Of a DNA stretch of 64,000 bases, positions 26,802 through 36,132 are shown piece by piece. The notes under the pieces are model-generated. The model was given only the letters and a program-made list of their open reading frames with translations. It made no database searches and was not told the origin of the DNA. Numbering within the stretch: the stretch's first letter is position 1; every line of letters begins with the position of its first letter. Location: contig JAGQVE010000020.1 of NCBI GenBank assembly GCA_020438105.1, forward strand, positions 1-64,000. Reading direction: 5' to 3'. Both the position numbers and the translations under genes were made by a program. The DNA is from Bacteroidales bacterium (GTDB taxonomy: Bacteria; Bacteroidota; Bacteroidia; Bacteroidales; JAADJA01).

Positions 26802-29369
26802 ATGAAAAAAATCATTGCTTTATTTTTCTTCGTGATGTTTGCCATCACACTGTCAACAGCCCAACAAACTGCAATTGCACAAGCATTTTTACAGGAAAGG
26901 GGTGAAGTTTATTTTCAATTTGAAAACCCGGGTGCAAAAACGCTGATTGCCTTGTCAGAGATCATTTCACTGGACCAGGTTAATAAATCAGAGGTAACGG
27001 CCTATGCCAATCAAAAAGAATTTGATGCATTTCTTGGGTTTAATCTGGTATTTGAAGTTTTAATACCTCCCAGTTTAATGTACCCCGCAACCATGCTTGA
27101 TAATATAAATCTTAAATCCATTCAGGACTGGGATTTTTATCCGACCTACCAGGCTTATCTCGATATGATGTACCAGTTTGAAGCCGATTATCCTGACCTT
27201 GTAGAAATCATTTCCATCGGTCAATCAATGCAGGGCAGGGAGTTATTATTTGCAAGGATTTCTGACAATGTTGGCGTTGACGAAGGAGAACCTCAGTTCC
27301 TGTATGTTTCGTCCATTCATGGCGACGAATTGGTTGGATATGTACTTACCCTTCGGCTGATTGATTATTTGCTCTCCAATTATGGCACCGATCCAAAAGT
27401 TGACAACCTGGTTAACAATCTCGATATTTGGATCAATCCTTTGGCCAATCCCGACGGAACTTTCCATGGAGGTAACAATACCGTAAACGGTGCGATCCGC
27501 TACAATGCGAATGGGGTTGACCTCAACAGAAACTATCCTGATCCTGAAGATGGCCCGCACCCCGATGGTAATGCATGGCAAATTGAAAATATCAATTTCA
27601 TGCAATTGGCCGAAGACAATCATTTTGCGGTTTCGGCTAATTACCATGGCGGCGAAGAAGTTTGCAACTACCCCTGGGATACCTGGTCGGGTTTGCACCC
27701 CGACGATGACTGGTGGCAATATGTGTGTCATGAATATGCTGATACAGCCCAATTGTACTCACCACCGGGATATCTCACCGGTTTTGATGATGGCATTACC
27801 AATGGATATGCCTGGTACACCATCAGCGGTGGCCGACAGGATTATATGAACTTTTTTCATCAATGCCGTGAATTTACCATGGAGGTTTCCAGTGTAAAAC
27901 TTCCTTCAGCAAGTCAGTTGCCCACCTTCTGGGAATCCAATTACCGTTCGATGCTAAATTATATGGAGCAAACCTTGTTTGGTGTAAGTGGAACCGTAAC
28001 TGATGCAAGCACAGGAGATCCGCTTTATGCCGAGGTACGAATTTATGGCCACGACGCCGACAGCAGTTGGGTTTATTCATCTGCGACCACCGGAAAGTAT
28101 TTCAGGTTGATAAATGAAGGAACCTATGATATCACTTTTAGTGCAGATGGCTATTTCCCTCAAACTATTGCCAACGTTGTTGTTGAAAACAGGGAACTTA
28201 CATCACTGGATGTTCAGCTTTCATCCGGTGAATTGATCGTTGACTTTACTGCAAGCGATACCCAGATACCCATTGGCTCAAGCATTGATTTTAACGATCA
28301 GACCTTTGGTTCACCCGTTAGCTGGGAATGGAGTTTTGAGGGCGGAAATCCTGCCACGTCAACGGATCAAAATCCATCCGGTATTTTTTATGCCGAAGAA
28401 GGTAGTTTTGATGTTTCATTAACCGTTTCAGATGGGACCAATACACTTACTGTTACTAAAGAAAATTACATCAATGTGAGTGCGGAGTTTAATATGACCT
28501 CAACGACCGTCACAACCTGTACCGGACTGTTTTATGATTCAGGAGGAGAAAATAACAACTATAGTGATAACGAGGATTTCACAATGACTTTTTTACCTGG
28601 TGAGGCCAACGGAAAGGTAAAAATTGAATTTTTGTCTTTTAGCGTAGAATATCAAAACAATTGCAATTACGATTACCTGGAAATATACGACGGCAATTCA
28701 GCGTCTGCCTCACTGATTGGCCAGTATTGCGGCACCAATTCTCCCGGAACAGTTGAAGCCACTAATGAGGAAGGAGCATTGACCTTTGTTTTTCATTCGG
28801 ATGGTTCGGTTACTGAGCCAGGCTGGACAGCCAATGTAAGCTGCGAATTGGAACTACTTCCTCCGGTGGCTGATTTTATTGCTGATCAAACTACCATTAC
28901 CGAAGGCGATACGATTTATTTTAGTGACCTGTCGCTGAACACCCCAACCGGCTGGGAATGGACCTTTTCCGGAGGAACGCCTCAAACATCAACGGAACAA
29001 AACCCTATGGTGATTTACGATTCTCCGGGAACCTACGGCGTTATGCTGATAGCAAGCAATGATGCCGGGTCGAACACCATGATTAAAAATGATTATATCA
29101 TTGTTGAGGTGGCAACCGGTATTAAAAATCCAATTTCACAAAATGTCAAACTCTATCCGAATCCTGCAAACAATCAATTGAATTTTGAGAATATCAGCGG
29201 ATTTGAAACGATCACTATTTCCAATGTTATGGGCCAAATGGTGCTTTACGCCGAAATCAACAATAACAGTCAAACCATTGACATTTCCGGACTTGAACTG
29301 GGAACTTATTTCGTAAAGATTCAATCAGAAGATAGGGTGGTTTTGAGAAAGGTATTGGTTAATAGATAA
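26802..29369 (+). CDS. T9SS M14 carboxypeptidase with PKD and CUB domains
   Basis: 855 residues from ATG 26802, which opens the signal peptide MKKIIALFFFVMFAITLSTAQ. The M14 zinc site is H173/E176 (HGDE) and H282 (NYHGG), with NPDG and VDLNRNY between them and the catalytic Glu in FTMEVSSVKLP. A CarboxypepD-regulatory beta domain starts near 394, a PKD domain near 480, a CUB-like domain between C573 and C681, a second PKD near 685, and a T9SS sorting domain from about 781 (KLYPNPANNQLN). Predicted extracellular carboxypeptidase. Its M14 part is closely similar to that of the gene at 37900. Confidence 0.92.
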   Translation: MKKIIALFFFVMFAITLSTAQQTAIAQAFLQERGEVYFQFENPGAKTLIALSEIISLDQVNKSEVTAYANQKEFDAFLGFNLVFEVLIPPSLMYPATMLDNINLKSIQDWDFYPTYQAYLDMMYQFEADYPDLVEIISIGQSMQGRELLFARISDNVGVDEGEPQFLYVSSIHGDELVGYVLTLRLIDYLLSNYGTDPKVDNLVNNLDIWINPLANPDGTFHGGNNTVNGAIRYNANGVDLNRNYPDPEDGPHPDGNAWQIENINFMQLAEDNHFAVSANYHGGEEVCNYPWDTWSGLHPDDDWWQYVCHEYADTAQLYSPPGYLTGFDDGITNGYAWYTISGGRQDYMNFFHQCREFTMEVSSVKLPSASQLPTFWESNYRSMLNYMEQTLFGVSGTVTDASTGDPLYAEVRIYGHDADSSWVYSSATTGKYFRLINEGTYDITFSADGYFPQTIANVVVENRELTSLDVQLSSGELIVDFTASDTQIPIGSSIDFNDQTFGSPVSWEWSFEGGNPATSTDQNPSGIFYAEEGSFDVSLTVSDGTNTLTVTKENYINVSAEFNMTSTTVTTCTGLFYDSGGENNNYSDNEDFTMTFLPGEANGKVKIEFLSFSVEYQNNCNYDYLEIYDGNSASASLIGQYCGTNSPGTVEATNEEGALTFVFHSDGSVTEPGWTANVSCELELLPPVADFIADQTTITEGDTIYFSDLSLNTPTGWEWTFSGGTPQTSTEQNPMVIYDSPGTYGVMLIASNDAGSNTMIKNDYIIVEVATGIKNPISQNVKLYPNPANNQLNFENISGFETITISNVMGQMVLYAEINNNSQTIDISGLELGTYFVKIQSEDRVVLRKVLVNR

Positions 29370-29393
29370 TCAAATAATCAAAATGAACAACAT

Positions 29394-29424
29394 AGCCCCG
29401 ACTTAATAGCCGGGGCTTTTTTTT
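29394..29424 (+). terminator. Rho-independent terminator of M14 gene 1
   Basis: agccccg / cggggct form a 7-bp GC-rich stem followed by eight T, 24 bp past the stop codon. Confidence 0.85.
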
Positions 29425-29473
29425 ATCAAAAATTATCATTTTTCTTTAGTTTAGCAAATCTAAACTTAAGTAC

Positions 29474-29803
29474 ATGAAAAACGACTCAAATGCTATCTCT
29501 TATGCAATAATTGGACAGGTAGCTATTTCTGTAATTAGTACATTTATAATATCTTTAATATGTGATAAGCTTAATGGTGAAAGTGGACTGGGTGGATTGG
29601 CAATCTTAATTATGGCAATAATTTATGGAGGCATCATTTGTTTTATTTATTTCATTTTATTATTCACATTTTTAAAACTAAGAACTGCAAACTTCCTCAT
29701 TGTAGCATTGCTGATTATTTTAATGAATGTTGATTTCCAATTTAACTACGGAGTTACTGATCAAATAGCTAATTGGATATTTAGATTGTTAATGCCATTA
29801 TAA
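29474..29803 (+). CDS. Small membrane protein, unknown
   Basis: 109 residues, three membrane segments (about 10-30, 43-70, 74-92) and short polar ends. Not recognised. AT-rich relative to the flanking peptidase gene, and located at the left edge of an accessory patch. Confidence 0.5.
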   Translation: MKNDSNAISYAIIGQVAISVISTFIISLICDKLNGESGLGGLAILIMAIIYGGIICFIYFILLFTFLKLRTANFLIVALLIILMNVDFQFNYGVTDQIANWIFRLLMPL

Positions 29804-29866
29804 GAATCTTATTTGTTTCAATCTTGAAGTTCAAGCCCCAAATAGTACAATGACTGCAATTTCCAT

Positions 29867-30030
29867 TTTACTTATATTCGTGCGATAAACAAAAGCAATG
29901 AACCTCACTGAACTTTTCACCGACAAACAAACCCTGGTAACCTATCAAAGAGGGGCATCAATTTAAAGCAATGGGAGGAGTAGCGATTGCACTGCTGGCA
30001 GCTTCCCTTCTGGTTCTATCCATTTGCTTT
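29867..30030 (+). pseudogene. Truncated 5' copy of the membrane-protein gene at 31916
   Basis: From about 30 bp upstream of ATG 29898 to about 30030 the sequence is nearly identical to 31884-32045. One inserted base (cctatcaaag versus cctataaag) shifts the frame, a stop follows, and homology ends abruptly inside the first membrane segment. The gap 29804-30158 therefore contains this fragment plus about 130 bp of non-coding DNA before the cupredoxin gene. Confidence 0.85.
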
Positions 30031-30158
30031 AACATTTCATTAACAATTTCCATTTTCATCTGAGTGTTGACTTCATTAGCTTTGCATAAATATCAATTAA
30101 CCATGGTTTTAAAATAGCGATGGCTCTTTAATTAGCATAATAAATCAAACTATCCTTA

Positions 30159-30734
30159 ATGAAACAAATGTTACTTTCTTCCCTGATGGTATTTTTCACA
30201 ACAATACTTCTTGCTCAATTTCCCAGTATGACCATTTCCCATCAAGGTTTAGCACCTTCAGATACCTTAACTGTCTTTGCCGGAGACTCCATTACTTTTA
30301 ATTATGGTGGCGGCGGACCTCATCCCATGACCGAAGGTTGGCAAACAGGTCAAACTTCAACCCCTGTTCCATTTCCAACCCAAACCGTCACCTCAGCCAT
30401 CCCCAAAAAGACATTTGCCCTTGACACGCCTGGTGTTTACTATTTTCATTGCGGTACTAATCCTATGAATTCTGACAACTGGGGGAAAATAACAGTACTT
30501 GAAAGCGTTGCCACCGGAGTTAAAGAAAAGGAAGATATAAGTTATAACATTTATCCCAATCCGGTTAAGTCAATATTACATATTCAGGGTTTTGATGAAC
30601 CAGGTAAAATTTATGATTTGACCGGGAAAGAAATCATGGAAGTTAATGAATCGAAAACATCCGTTGAGCAACTTCCGGCAGGTATTTATATCCTTCGCAT
30701 TAACAGTTTTAGTTCCTTGATTATTAAGAAATAG
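30159..30734 (+). CDS. Cupredoxin-like protein with T9SS sorting domain
   Basis: 191 residues. Signal peptide MKQMLLSSLMVFFTTILLAQ. The plastocyanin-like fold shows H55 in GGPHPMTEGW and C98/M103 in YYFHCGTNPMNSDNW. The second copper His expected between Cys and Met is replaced (N101), although H97 precedes the Cys, so type 1 copper binding is doubtful. Residues about 128-191 (NIYPNPVKSILHI to LIIKK) form a T9SS sorting domain. It ends 9 bp before the peroxidase gene and is likely co-transcribed with it; a redox partnership is inferred. Confidence 0.78.
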   Translation: MKQMLLSSLMVFFTTILLAQFPSMTISHQGLAPSDTLTVFAGDSITFNYGGGGPHPMTEGWQTGQTSTPVPFPTQTVTSAIPKKTFALDTPGVYYFHCGTNPMNSDNWGKITVLESVATGVKEKEDISYNIYPNPVKSILHIQGFDEPGKIYDLTGKEIMEVNESKTSVEQLPAGIYILRINSFSSLIIKK

Positions 30735-30743
30735 CATCTCGAT

Positions 30744-31826
30744 TTGAATAAGAATCTCCTTTTATTAGCTTTATTACCTGTTTTGATATTGATAGCAGCT
30801 TGCAAAAAAGAAGTAAGCACTCCCGATGACAACAAGGAACCACTGGTTTACGACCCTACCCCTGATTCAGTAGATATACCGGACTGGGTTAGCGGTTCAT
30901 ACCTCGGTTATTTGTATATCCCCGACGACAACCCATTAACCCTGGAAGGCATTGAATTAGGACGAAAATTATTTTATGATAAAAAGCTTTCAGGCGATAA
31001 TTCGAAGGCTTGTTCAAGTTGCCATTTGCAGGAATATGGTTTCAGTGATACAGCTCGATTCAGTGAAGGAATCAGCGGTGAAGTTGGCACAAGGCAAGCG
31101 ATGGCTATTATAAATTTAGGCTGGTCGGATAATTTCTTTTGGGATGCAAGAGCAGTGTCTGTTGAAGACCAGGCCTTTGGTCCGGTTGTGAACCCCATCG
31201 AATTAAACACTACCTGGCCGGAAGTAGAAGCCAAATTACAAGCCGACCCAAATTATCCTTCACTTTTTTATAAAGCCTTTGGTACCAAAATAATTGACTC
31301 AGTTTTAGTGACCAGGGCCATTGCACAATTTGAAAGGACCCTGGTTTCTTTTAATTCAAAATTTGACAAATATTTTTATCAGTTTGAGCCCGTTTTTGAT
31401 TCATCTGAAATCAGGGGATTTAATCTATTTTTTGGTCAGGCTGAGTGTATTCACTGTCATTCCGGCCCCATGTTAACAGATAATACTTTTCGAAATAACG
31501 GTTTGGATAATTTATTTACTGATAACGGACTTGGAGACATTACAGGAACTGAAACTGATAACGGCAAATTTAAAGTAACCACCCTCCGAAACATTGCCAA
31601 CACAGCGCCCTACATGCATGATGGAAGATTCGGTACGCTGGAGGAGGTTATTGCACATTACAACTCAGGAGTGAAAGCGAATTCGCCAAATCTTGATCCT
31701 GAACTTGATCATTTTGTTGGTGGACTTGGATTAACCGAACAAGATATTGATGATCTTGCAGCATTTCTGCGCACATTTACTGATGAAAGTTTCTTAACAA
31801 ACCCCGATTTTTCAGAACCTGAGTAA
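30744..31826 (+). CDS. Di-haem cytochrome c peroxidase lipoprotein (MauG/CcpA type)
   Basis: 360 residues from a TTG start (30744), chosen because it gives an intact lipoprotein signal ending at C20 (LILIAAC) and no ATG is available. Two haem-binding motifs are present: C90-SSC-H94 and C235-IHC-H239. The conserved NPIELNTTWPEVE and APYMHDGRFGTLEEV segments match the cytochrome c peroxidase/MauG family. It reduces hydrogen peroxide or carries out related oxidations in the periplasm or at the outer membrane. It follows the cupredoxin gene directly. Confidence 0.9.
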   Translation: MNKNLLLLALLPVLILIAACKKEVSTPDDNKEPLVYDPTPDSVDIPDWVSGSYLGYLYIPDDNPLTLEGIELGRKLFYDKKLSGDNSKACSSCHLQEYGFSDTARFSEGISGEVGTRQAMAIINLGWSDNFFWDARAVSVEDQAFGPVVNPIELNTTWPEVEAKLQADPNYPSLFYKAFGTKIIDSVLVTRAIAQFERTLVSFNSKFDKYFYQFEPVFDSSEIRGFNLFFGQAECIHCHSGPMLTDNTFRNNGLDNLFTDNGLGDITGTETDNGKFKVTTLRNIANTAPYMHDGRFGTLEEVIAHYNSGVKANSPNLDPELDHFVGGLGLTEQDIDDLAAFLRTFTDESFLTNPDFSEPE

Positions 31827-31915
31827 AATCCTTTTCATTGTTAAATTTATCGGACCTATCATTAATGACGATATTTTAGTCATTATTACTTATTTTCGTA
31901 ACCCAAACAAAAGCA

Positions 31916-32503
31916 ATGAACCTCACCGAACTTTTCACCGACAAACAAACCCTGGTAACCTATAAAGAGGGGCCTCAATTTAAAGCAAGGGGAGGAGTAG
32001 CGATTGCACTGCTGGCTGTATCCCTTCTGGTTCTGTCCATTTACCTGTACATAATCGGGTTTTATTATCTTTTTATTTTACCCATTCCGGTTGCTTTCGC
32101 ATTGGCCATTTACGCACTTGATTTCAGGGGGGTGCAAATTGACTATAAAACAAAGCAGATCAGGGAGTACAAAACATTATTTAATCGCAAAACAGGACAA
32201 TGGTACCGGCTTTCCGATTTTAAGGAATTGCATTTAAAAAAAGATTATGCCATCGACAAAACCGGTTTGGAAAATGTATATCGCGGATCCGATTCGGTGA
32301 CCTATCATTATTATCTGCTTTTTATTGCAGATCCGGTGAATTCTAAACTGATCCTGCTTAAAGAGTTTACCAATTATTATGAAGCACTTGAGGAGGCCCG
32401 CAAACTGGCAGATTTTACTAAATTGACTTTTAGGGATTTTATTAAGCCTGGTTTTAAACAAAGCAGTGCTTCTGTCCGAACCAAAATACACCAAAAAAAA
32501 TAA
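31916..32503 (+). CDS. Small membrane protein, unknown (intact copy)
   Basis: 195 residues. Two closely spaced membrane segments (about 28-48 and 51-68) precede a soluble tail with DFRGVQIDYKTKQIREY, reminiscent of PH-like membrane proteins. Not recognised. A truncated 5' copy lies 2 kb upstream (29867-30030), bracketing the cupredoxin and peroxidase genes. The toxin-antitoxin promoter starts 5 bp after its stop. Confidence 0.65.
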   Translation: MNLTELFTDKQTLVTYKEGPQFKARGGVAIALLAVSLLVLSIYLYIIGFYYLFILPIPVAFALAIYALDFRGVQIDYKTKQIREYKTLFNRKTGQWYRLSDFKELHLKKDYAIDKTGLENVYRGSDSVTYHYYLLFIADPVNSKLILLKEFTNYYEALEEARKLADFTKLTFRDFIKPGFKQSSASVRTKIHQKK

Positions 32504-32507
32504 AGTC

Positions 32508-32538
32508 TTGATATTTACGTATAAATAATATATTTTTG
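32508..32538 (+). promoter_or_regulatory. Promoter of the toxin-antitoxin operon
   Basis: TTG (32508-32510), a 20-bp spacer and TATTTTTG (32531-32538) match the Bacteroidota promoter. The antitoxin ATG is 15 bp downstream. Confidence 0.7.
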
Positions 32539-32546
32539 CACGTAAA
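32514..32546. promoter_or_regulatory. Candidate operator, inverted repeat
   Basis: tttacgt (32514-32520) and acgtaaa (32540-32546) are perfect inverted 7-mers flanking the -7 box, with a 19-bp gap. The location suits autorepression by the antitoxin or the toxin-antitoxin complex. Confidence 0.5.
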
Positions 32547-32553
32547 ATTAATC

Positions 32554-32799
32554 ATGAATACAAAGCTGACATTAAACCTTGATAAAACAGTTATTGAAGA
32601 GGCAAAGCAATATGCCAAATCAAGGCAGATCAGTTTGTCAAAGTTGATAGAAACCTATCTTTCATCTTTGTCGAAACCCCAGCAAAATGAAATTGAGATC
32701 ACTCCGCTCGTGCAAAGCCTTTCCGGGGTTATTGAAATGGAAAAAGAGATCGACCAGAAAGAACTTTATGGCCAGTATTTAATTGAAAAATACAAATGA
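32554..32799 (+). CDS. DUF6364-like antitoxin
   Basis: 81 residues from ATG 32554; the TTG 18 bp upstream lies within the promoter and is rejected. The N terminus MNTKLTLNLDKTVIEEAKQY resembles ribbon-helix-helix-like DUF6364 antitoxins, and the acidic/basic C-terminal half probably wraps the toxin. Its last 4 nt overlap the toxin start (ATGA), the usual order of antitoxin then toxin. Confidence 0.8.
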   Translation: MNTKLTLNLDKTVIEEAKQYAKSRQISLSKLIETYLSSLSKPQQNEIEITPLVQSLSGVIEMEKEIDQKELYGQYLIEKYK

Positions 32800-33215
32800 T
32801 CAAAGTTTTACTGGATACCAATATAATCCTTGACCTACTCGCTAAAAGGGAACCTTTTTATAACGGCGCAGCCAGGATATTCACACTGGCCGACAAAAGT
32901 AAACTAATGCTTTTCACCACTTCCTTATCAATTGCTAACACCTATTACATTCTTTCAAATCTTAAATCTGCATCTGACGCCAGGGAGATATTAAGAAATT
33001 TCAGGGTGCTTGTTTCAATTATTGGAGTGGATGAGAAGATCACTGATTTAAGTCTTAATGACCATTCATTTCGTGATTTTGAAGATGCGATTCAATATTA
33101 TTCAGCCCTTGAAAATAACATTGGTTTTATCATTACCCGGGATTCAAAAGGATTCAAAAAATCTCAGATCCCGGTTATGACAGCTGATGAATTTTTAACG
33201 TCATTCTTAAAATAA
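32796..33215 (+). CDS. VapC-like PIN-domain toxin
   Basis: 139 residues. Acidic active-site residues of the PIN fold are visible: D7 in VLLDTNIILD, D97 in FRDFEDAIQYY and D116 in IITRDSKGF. The position where many VapC proteins have Glu reads SIANTYYIL, as in the PIN_3 branch. Predicted RNase acting on RNA when freed from its antitoxin. Overlaps the antitoxin gene by 4 nt. Confidence 0.85.
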   Translation: MIKVLLDTNIILDLLAKREPFYNGAARIFTLADKSKLMLFTTSLSIANTYYILSNLKSASDAREILRNFRVLVSIIGVDEKITDLSLNDHSFRDFEDAIQYYSALENNIGFIITRDSKGFKKSQIPVMTADEFLTSFLK

Positions 33216-33393
33216 TCCGAGTGAATTCCTTTCCTACTATTCCCAATTCAGTTTTCAGAACCAATAAAATAGGATTATAAATCCCGTATTGTTACTTTCG
33301 GATTACAAATTCGAAAGAGCTGTGAGAAATATAAAATCTGTGAAATCTGTGCAATCCCTGCCTGCCTCCATGCAGGTGTGGCTAATCAAACTT

Positions 33394-34260
33394 CTAAATC
33401 ACCCTATAATTTTTATACCCCGTCTCAATCCCCAGCTTATTTTTTATAAACAGTTTCATCTTCTCTTTTGGTGTCGATTTGTTTTTCGACATATCAAAAT
33501 CGAATTGCCAGTTCATACGCTTGAGCCGTTCCTTCATCACAGAGGGGTGGGAGCTTTCAAAGGGTTTCAGGGCATCGATGTTGGAATAATCGTATTCGGA
33601 GGCTTTCACTACGTTTTGATCGATCCATTGATCGTCGTGCCAATGCTTTTGAAAATTCTCCTGTTTGCGTTGCATGGCTCTTGGATCTTTTACCCAGCCA
33701 TAATGATACATATATGCATCGAGCGGCTTTACACGTAAGCGGCGGTTGTTGCCAATCTTAAATCCCTGGGCATCACGAAAAGAATAGATGCTTTCATTAT
33801 TTCGAACAACGCGGATCTCATGGCTATACCATTTCAGTGAAGAACCCACATAATCGTACGATCCATAAAAATGAAGATAATTAAAAAGCAATCCTTCCAC
33901 TTTGGGATGATCTTTCCATTTGTCCATGTTTTGGTAAACCTCATCCAGGTATTTTTCATGGATCACCTCATCGCCCTGAATGTAAAAAGCCCAGTCGGAA
34001 TCAGCACTCACAGCCTGAAAAGCCTTGTCGGTCTCCACGGCGAGCACGCGGCCACCTTCACGCAGACTTTCGTCCCAAACGGTATCGATGATACGCACCT
34101 TTGGATCAATCTGCGCGATCAGGTTCCGGGTATCATCCTCCGATTTTCCAACCGCCACCACCACTTCATCGCATATGGGTAAGATGGAGCGGATCGCCTC
34201 AACGATCGGATAATCATATAAAATGGCGTTTTTGATAAAGGTAAAACCCGAGACTTTCAT
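33394..34260 (-). CDS. Glycosyltransferase family 2-like protein
   Basis: 288 residues, soluble. The beginning MKVSGFTFIKNAILYDYPIV and DEVVVAVGKSEDDTR match the nucleotide-sugar-binding half of GT-A enzymes, and DSDWAFYIQGDEVIHEKYLD provides the acidic metal-binding region (a D-x-D-like element). Sugar donor and acceptor are unknown; surface glycan synthesis is likely. It stands alone, converging with the toxin-antitoxin operon. Confidence 0.8.
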   Translation of the reverse strand: MKVSGFTFIKNAILYDYPIVEAIRSILPICDEVVVAVGKSEDDTRNLIAQIDPKVRIIDTVWDESLREGGRVLAVETDKAFQAVSADSDWAFYIQGDEVIHEKYLDEVYQNMDKWKDHPKVEGLLFNYLHFYGSYDYVGSSLKWYSHEIRVVRNNESIYSFRDAQGFKIGNNRRLRVKPLDAYMYHYGWVKDPRAMQRKQENFQKHWHDDQWIDQNVVKASEYDYSNIDALKPFESSHPSVMKERLKRMNWQFDFDMSKNKSTPKEKMKLFIKNKLGIETGYKNYRVI

Positions 34261-34342
34261 CTGTTATTTTGCTGCGAAAGTAAGGGTTTTTGGGGGAACA
34301 GAAATTAAAGATATTTTCGCGCTTATTACTTTCTTTAATACC

Positions 34343-34972
34343 TTAAACTTCAATGGTTCCTGTACTTACTTTCCCTGCACGTTTGTACACAGCAATTATA
34401 ACACCCGATGTAGTAACTGTACTTTCTTCCAAGGAGAATGCAGCAGGGATCGCTCCATAACCAAATAACTTTTTCCCTTTACCTAAAATGATGGGATGTA
34501 TCTTGAGCCTGAGTTCATCTACAAGGTCATTTTGAAGTAACAACTGAACAAGTTCGCCAGAACCCCAAACCTGAATATCCCTGACTTTTGAATTCTCATC
34601 ATGATTATTATGGCTTTTTATTTTTTTGATATCTTCAACAGTGTTTATCAAAACAGAATTTTCCCAACCAGTTATCAGAGGATCGCTTTTTGATAGGGTT
34701 TTTGAAAATACATATTTGGACCCATCATTAATACCTGGCCAGAATTCTCCATGCGTTGGCCAGTAATCAGCCCAAATTTCAAATGTTTTTCGGCCCAGAA
34801 GGTAATCTGCAGGTTGCATTTCTTTTTGCACCTCCCTGCCGTATATTTCATCGCCAAAAGGAGCCGTCCAACCACCATATTCAAAACCACCCGAAGGGTC
34901 TTCTTCAGGACCGCCTGGTGCTTGAATAACACCATCAAGGCTAATCATCGATAAAACAACTATTTTTTTCAT
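34343..34972 (-). CDS. RibD/DHFR-like reductase
   Basis: 209 residues from ATG 34972; an in-frame TTG at 34990 would add six residues. The N terminus KIVVLSMISLDGVIQAPGG and the block DYLLGRKTFEIWADYWP are characteristic of the dihydrofolate-reductase-like RibD C-terminal family, with VWGSGELVQLLLQNDLVDEL following. Such proteins bind NADPH; most stand-alone members have unknown substrates. Monocistronic. Confidence 0.88.
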   Translation of the reverse strand: MKKIVVLSMISLDGVIQAPGGPEEDPSGGFEYGGWTAPFGDEIYGREVQKEMQPADYLLGRKTFEIWADYWPTHGEFWPGINDGSKYVFSKTLSKSDPLITGWENSVLINTVEDIKKIKSHNNHDENSKVRDIQVWGSGELVQLLLQNDLVDELRLKIHPIILGKGKKLFGYGAIPAAFSLEESTVTTSGVIIAVYKRAGKVSTGTIEV

Positions 34973-35177
34973 TATGTTAATTTTTTTCAAAAGTCAAAGT
35001 TCGCGATTAATAATTTTATGGAAATGTGCAAATACGACAAATTTAGGTACTGATTGCGACAAATACTTATTTGATTTATTTATAACTATAATTGAGTCTT
35101 AGTAAAACTGCTTTTAGATTATTACCTTTTTAATTGTAAGTTTTTTTACTAATTTCCGACAAAAAACAGAAATTAAA

Positions 35178-36125
35178 ATGCAGAAGTTAAGTGTCGTTAT
35201 CCTATTCATTCTCGCTAATTTTTCTGCTTTCAGTCAGGGTTGCAGCGATGCAGGCGCCTGCTCGGTAGGAGCGCTCGATTTAAAGTCGGATGAAAGTCCA
35301 CAACTAACCCTGGAATATTCACAAAGCATAGGTCTGGCGGATAAAGAGTCACTGGTATTTGGCTCTGAACTGGGGATCAGTCAGACGCTGTTGCCGAAAA
35401 CACAAATAGAGGTGCGGATACCTTACCTGATCACGGTTGGCAACCTGGGCAGCACAAGTGGAGTGGGGGACTTGCTGCTTACGCTTACAAAAGGTATTTA
35501 CACCACCGAAAAATCATCATTTTCGCTGGTGGTTGGCGGGCGCCTGAACACCAATGATGCCAATAAAAAACTGGATGGCGATCCGCTACCCATGGTGTAT
35601 CAGTCGAGCCTCGGAACCAACGACCTCATCCTTGGCCTTGCCTGGCAAAGTGAAAAGTGGAGTATCAGTGCCGGTTGGCAACATTCTTTTGGTAACAATC
35701 TGAACGAATACCTGCACCCCGACTCGGTGGAGCTTCCCAAACGCAAACAATATTATGAATCGGCTTATCTTGATCGCGGGGATGATCTGATGATTCGGAT
35801 TCAGCGCACCGAAAAGCTCAACGAGGAAAACACCATTCGTTTTGGATTTTTACCAATTTACCGCATGCAGGAAGACCAGATCAAAAGAAATGGCGTGTAC
35901 GAGAAACTGCCGGGTTCATCCGGGATCACTTACAATGTGTTTTTCAACTGGGACCGTAAATTATCGAAAAGCTCCGTTTTTAACCTGTCTCTGGGGGTTC
36001 CGGTGCATGCGCGTGAGTACCGTGCCGACGGGCTAACCCGAACGGTGATCGTGAGCGCTGGTATAAGAATGATGTTAACAGGGGAAGACGATGACTTCTA
36101 TCATGGTACACAGTATATCGACTAA
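35178..36125 (+). CDS. Outer-membrane beta-barrel protein, unknown cargo
   Basis: 315 residues. Signal peptide MQKLSVVILFILANFSAFSQ, then a short Cys pair segment GCSDAGACSVGAL and alternating amphipathic beta strands up to an aromatic-poor end. The pattern resembles the 'transporter'/phenol-degradation-MetA-like barrel group. Similar proteins with the same Cys-Ser-Asp-Ala-Gly opening occur in other Bacteroidota (from memory). It converges with the S41 peptidase gene, 7 bp apart. Ligand unknown. Confidence 0.6.
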   Translation: MQKLSVVILFILANFSAFSQGCSDAGACSVGALDLKSDESPQLTLEYSQSIGLADKESLVFGSELGISQTLLPKTQIEVRIPYLITVGNLGSTSGVGDLLLTLTKGIYTTEKSSFSLVVGGRLNTNDANKKLDGDPLPMVYQSSLGTNDLILGLAWQSEKWSISAGWQHSFGNNLNEYLHPDSVELPKRKQYYESAYLDRGDDLMIRIQRTEKLNEENTIRFGFLPIYRMQEDQIKRNGVYEKLPGSSGITYNVFFNWDRKLSKSSVFNLSLGVPVHAREYRADGLTRTVIVSAGIRMMLTGEDDDFYHGTQYID

Positions 36126-36132
36126 GCTGAGT

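Noticed and set aside
33289-33738. 149-residue plus-strand frame
   Set aside because: It is antisense to the glycosyltransferase gene. The gap around 33300-33370 holds dispersed phrases such as aaatctgtgaaatctgtgca, common in Bacteroidota intergenic DNA, and no gene.
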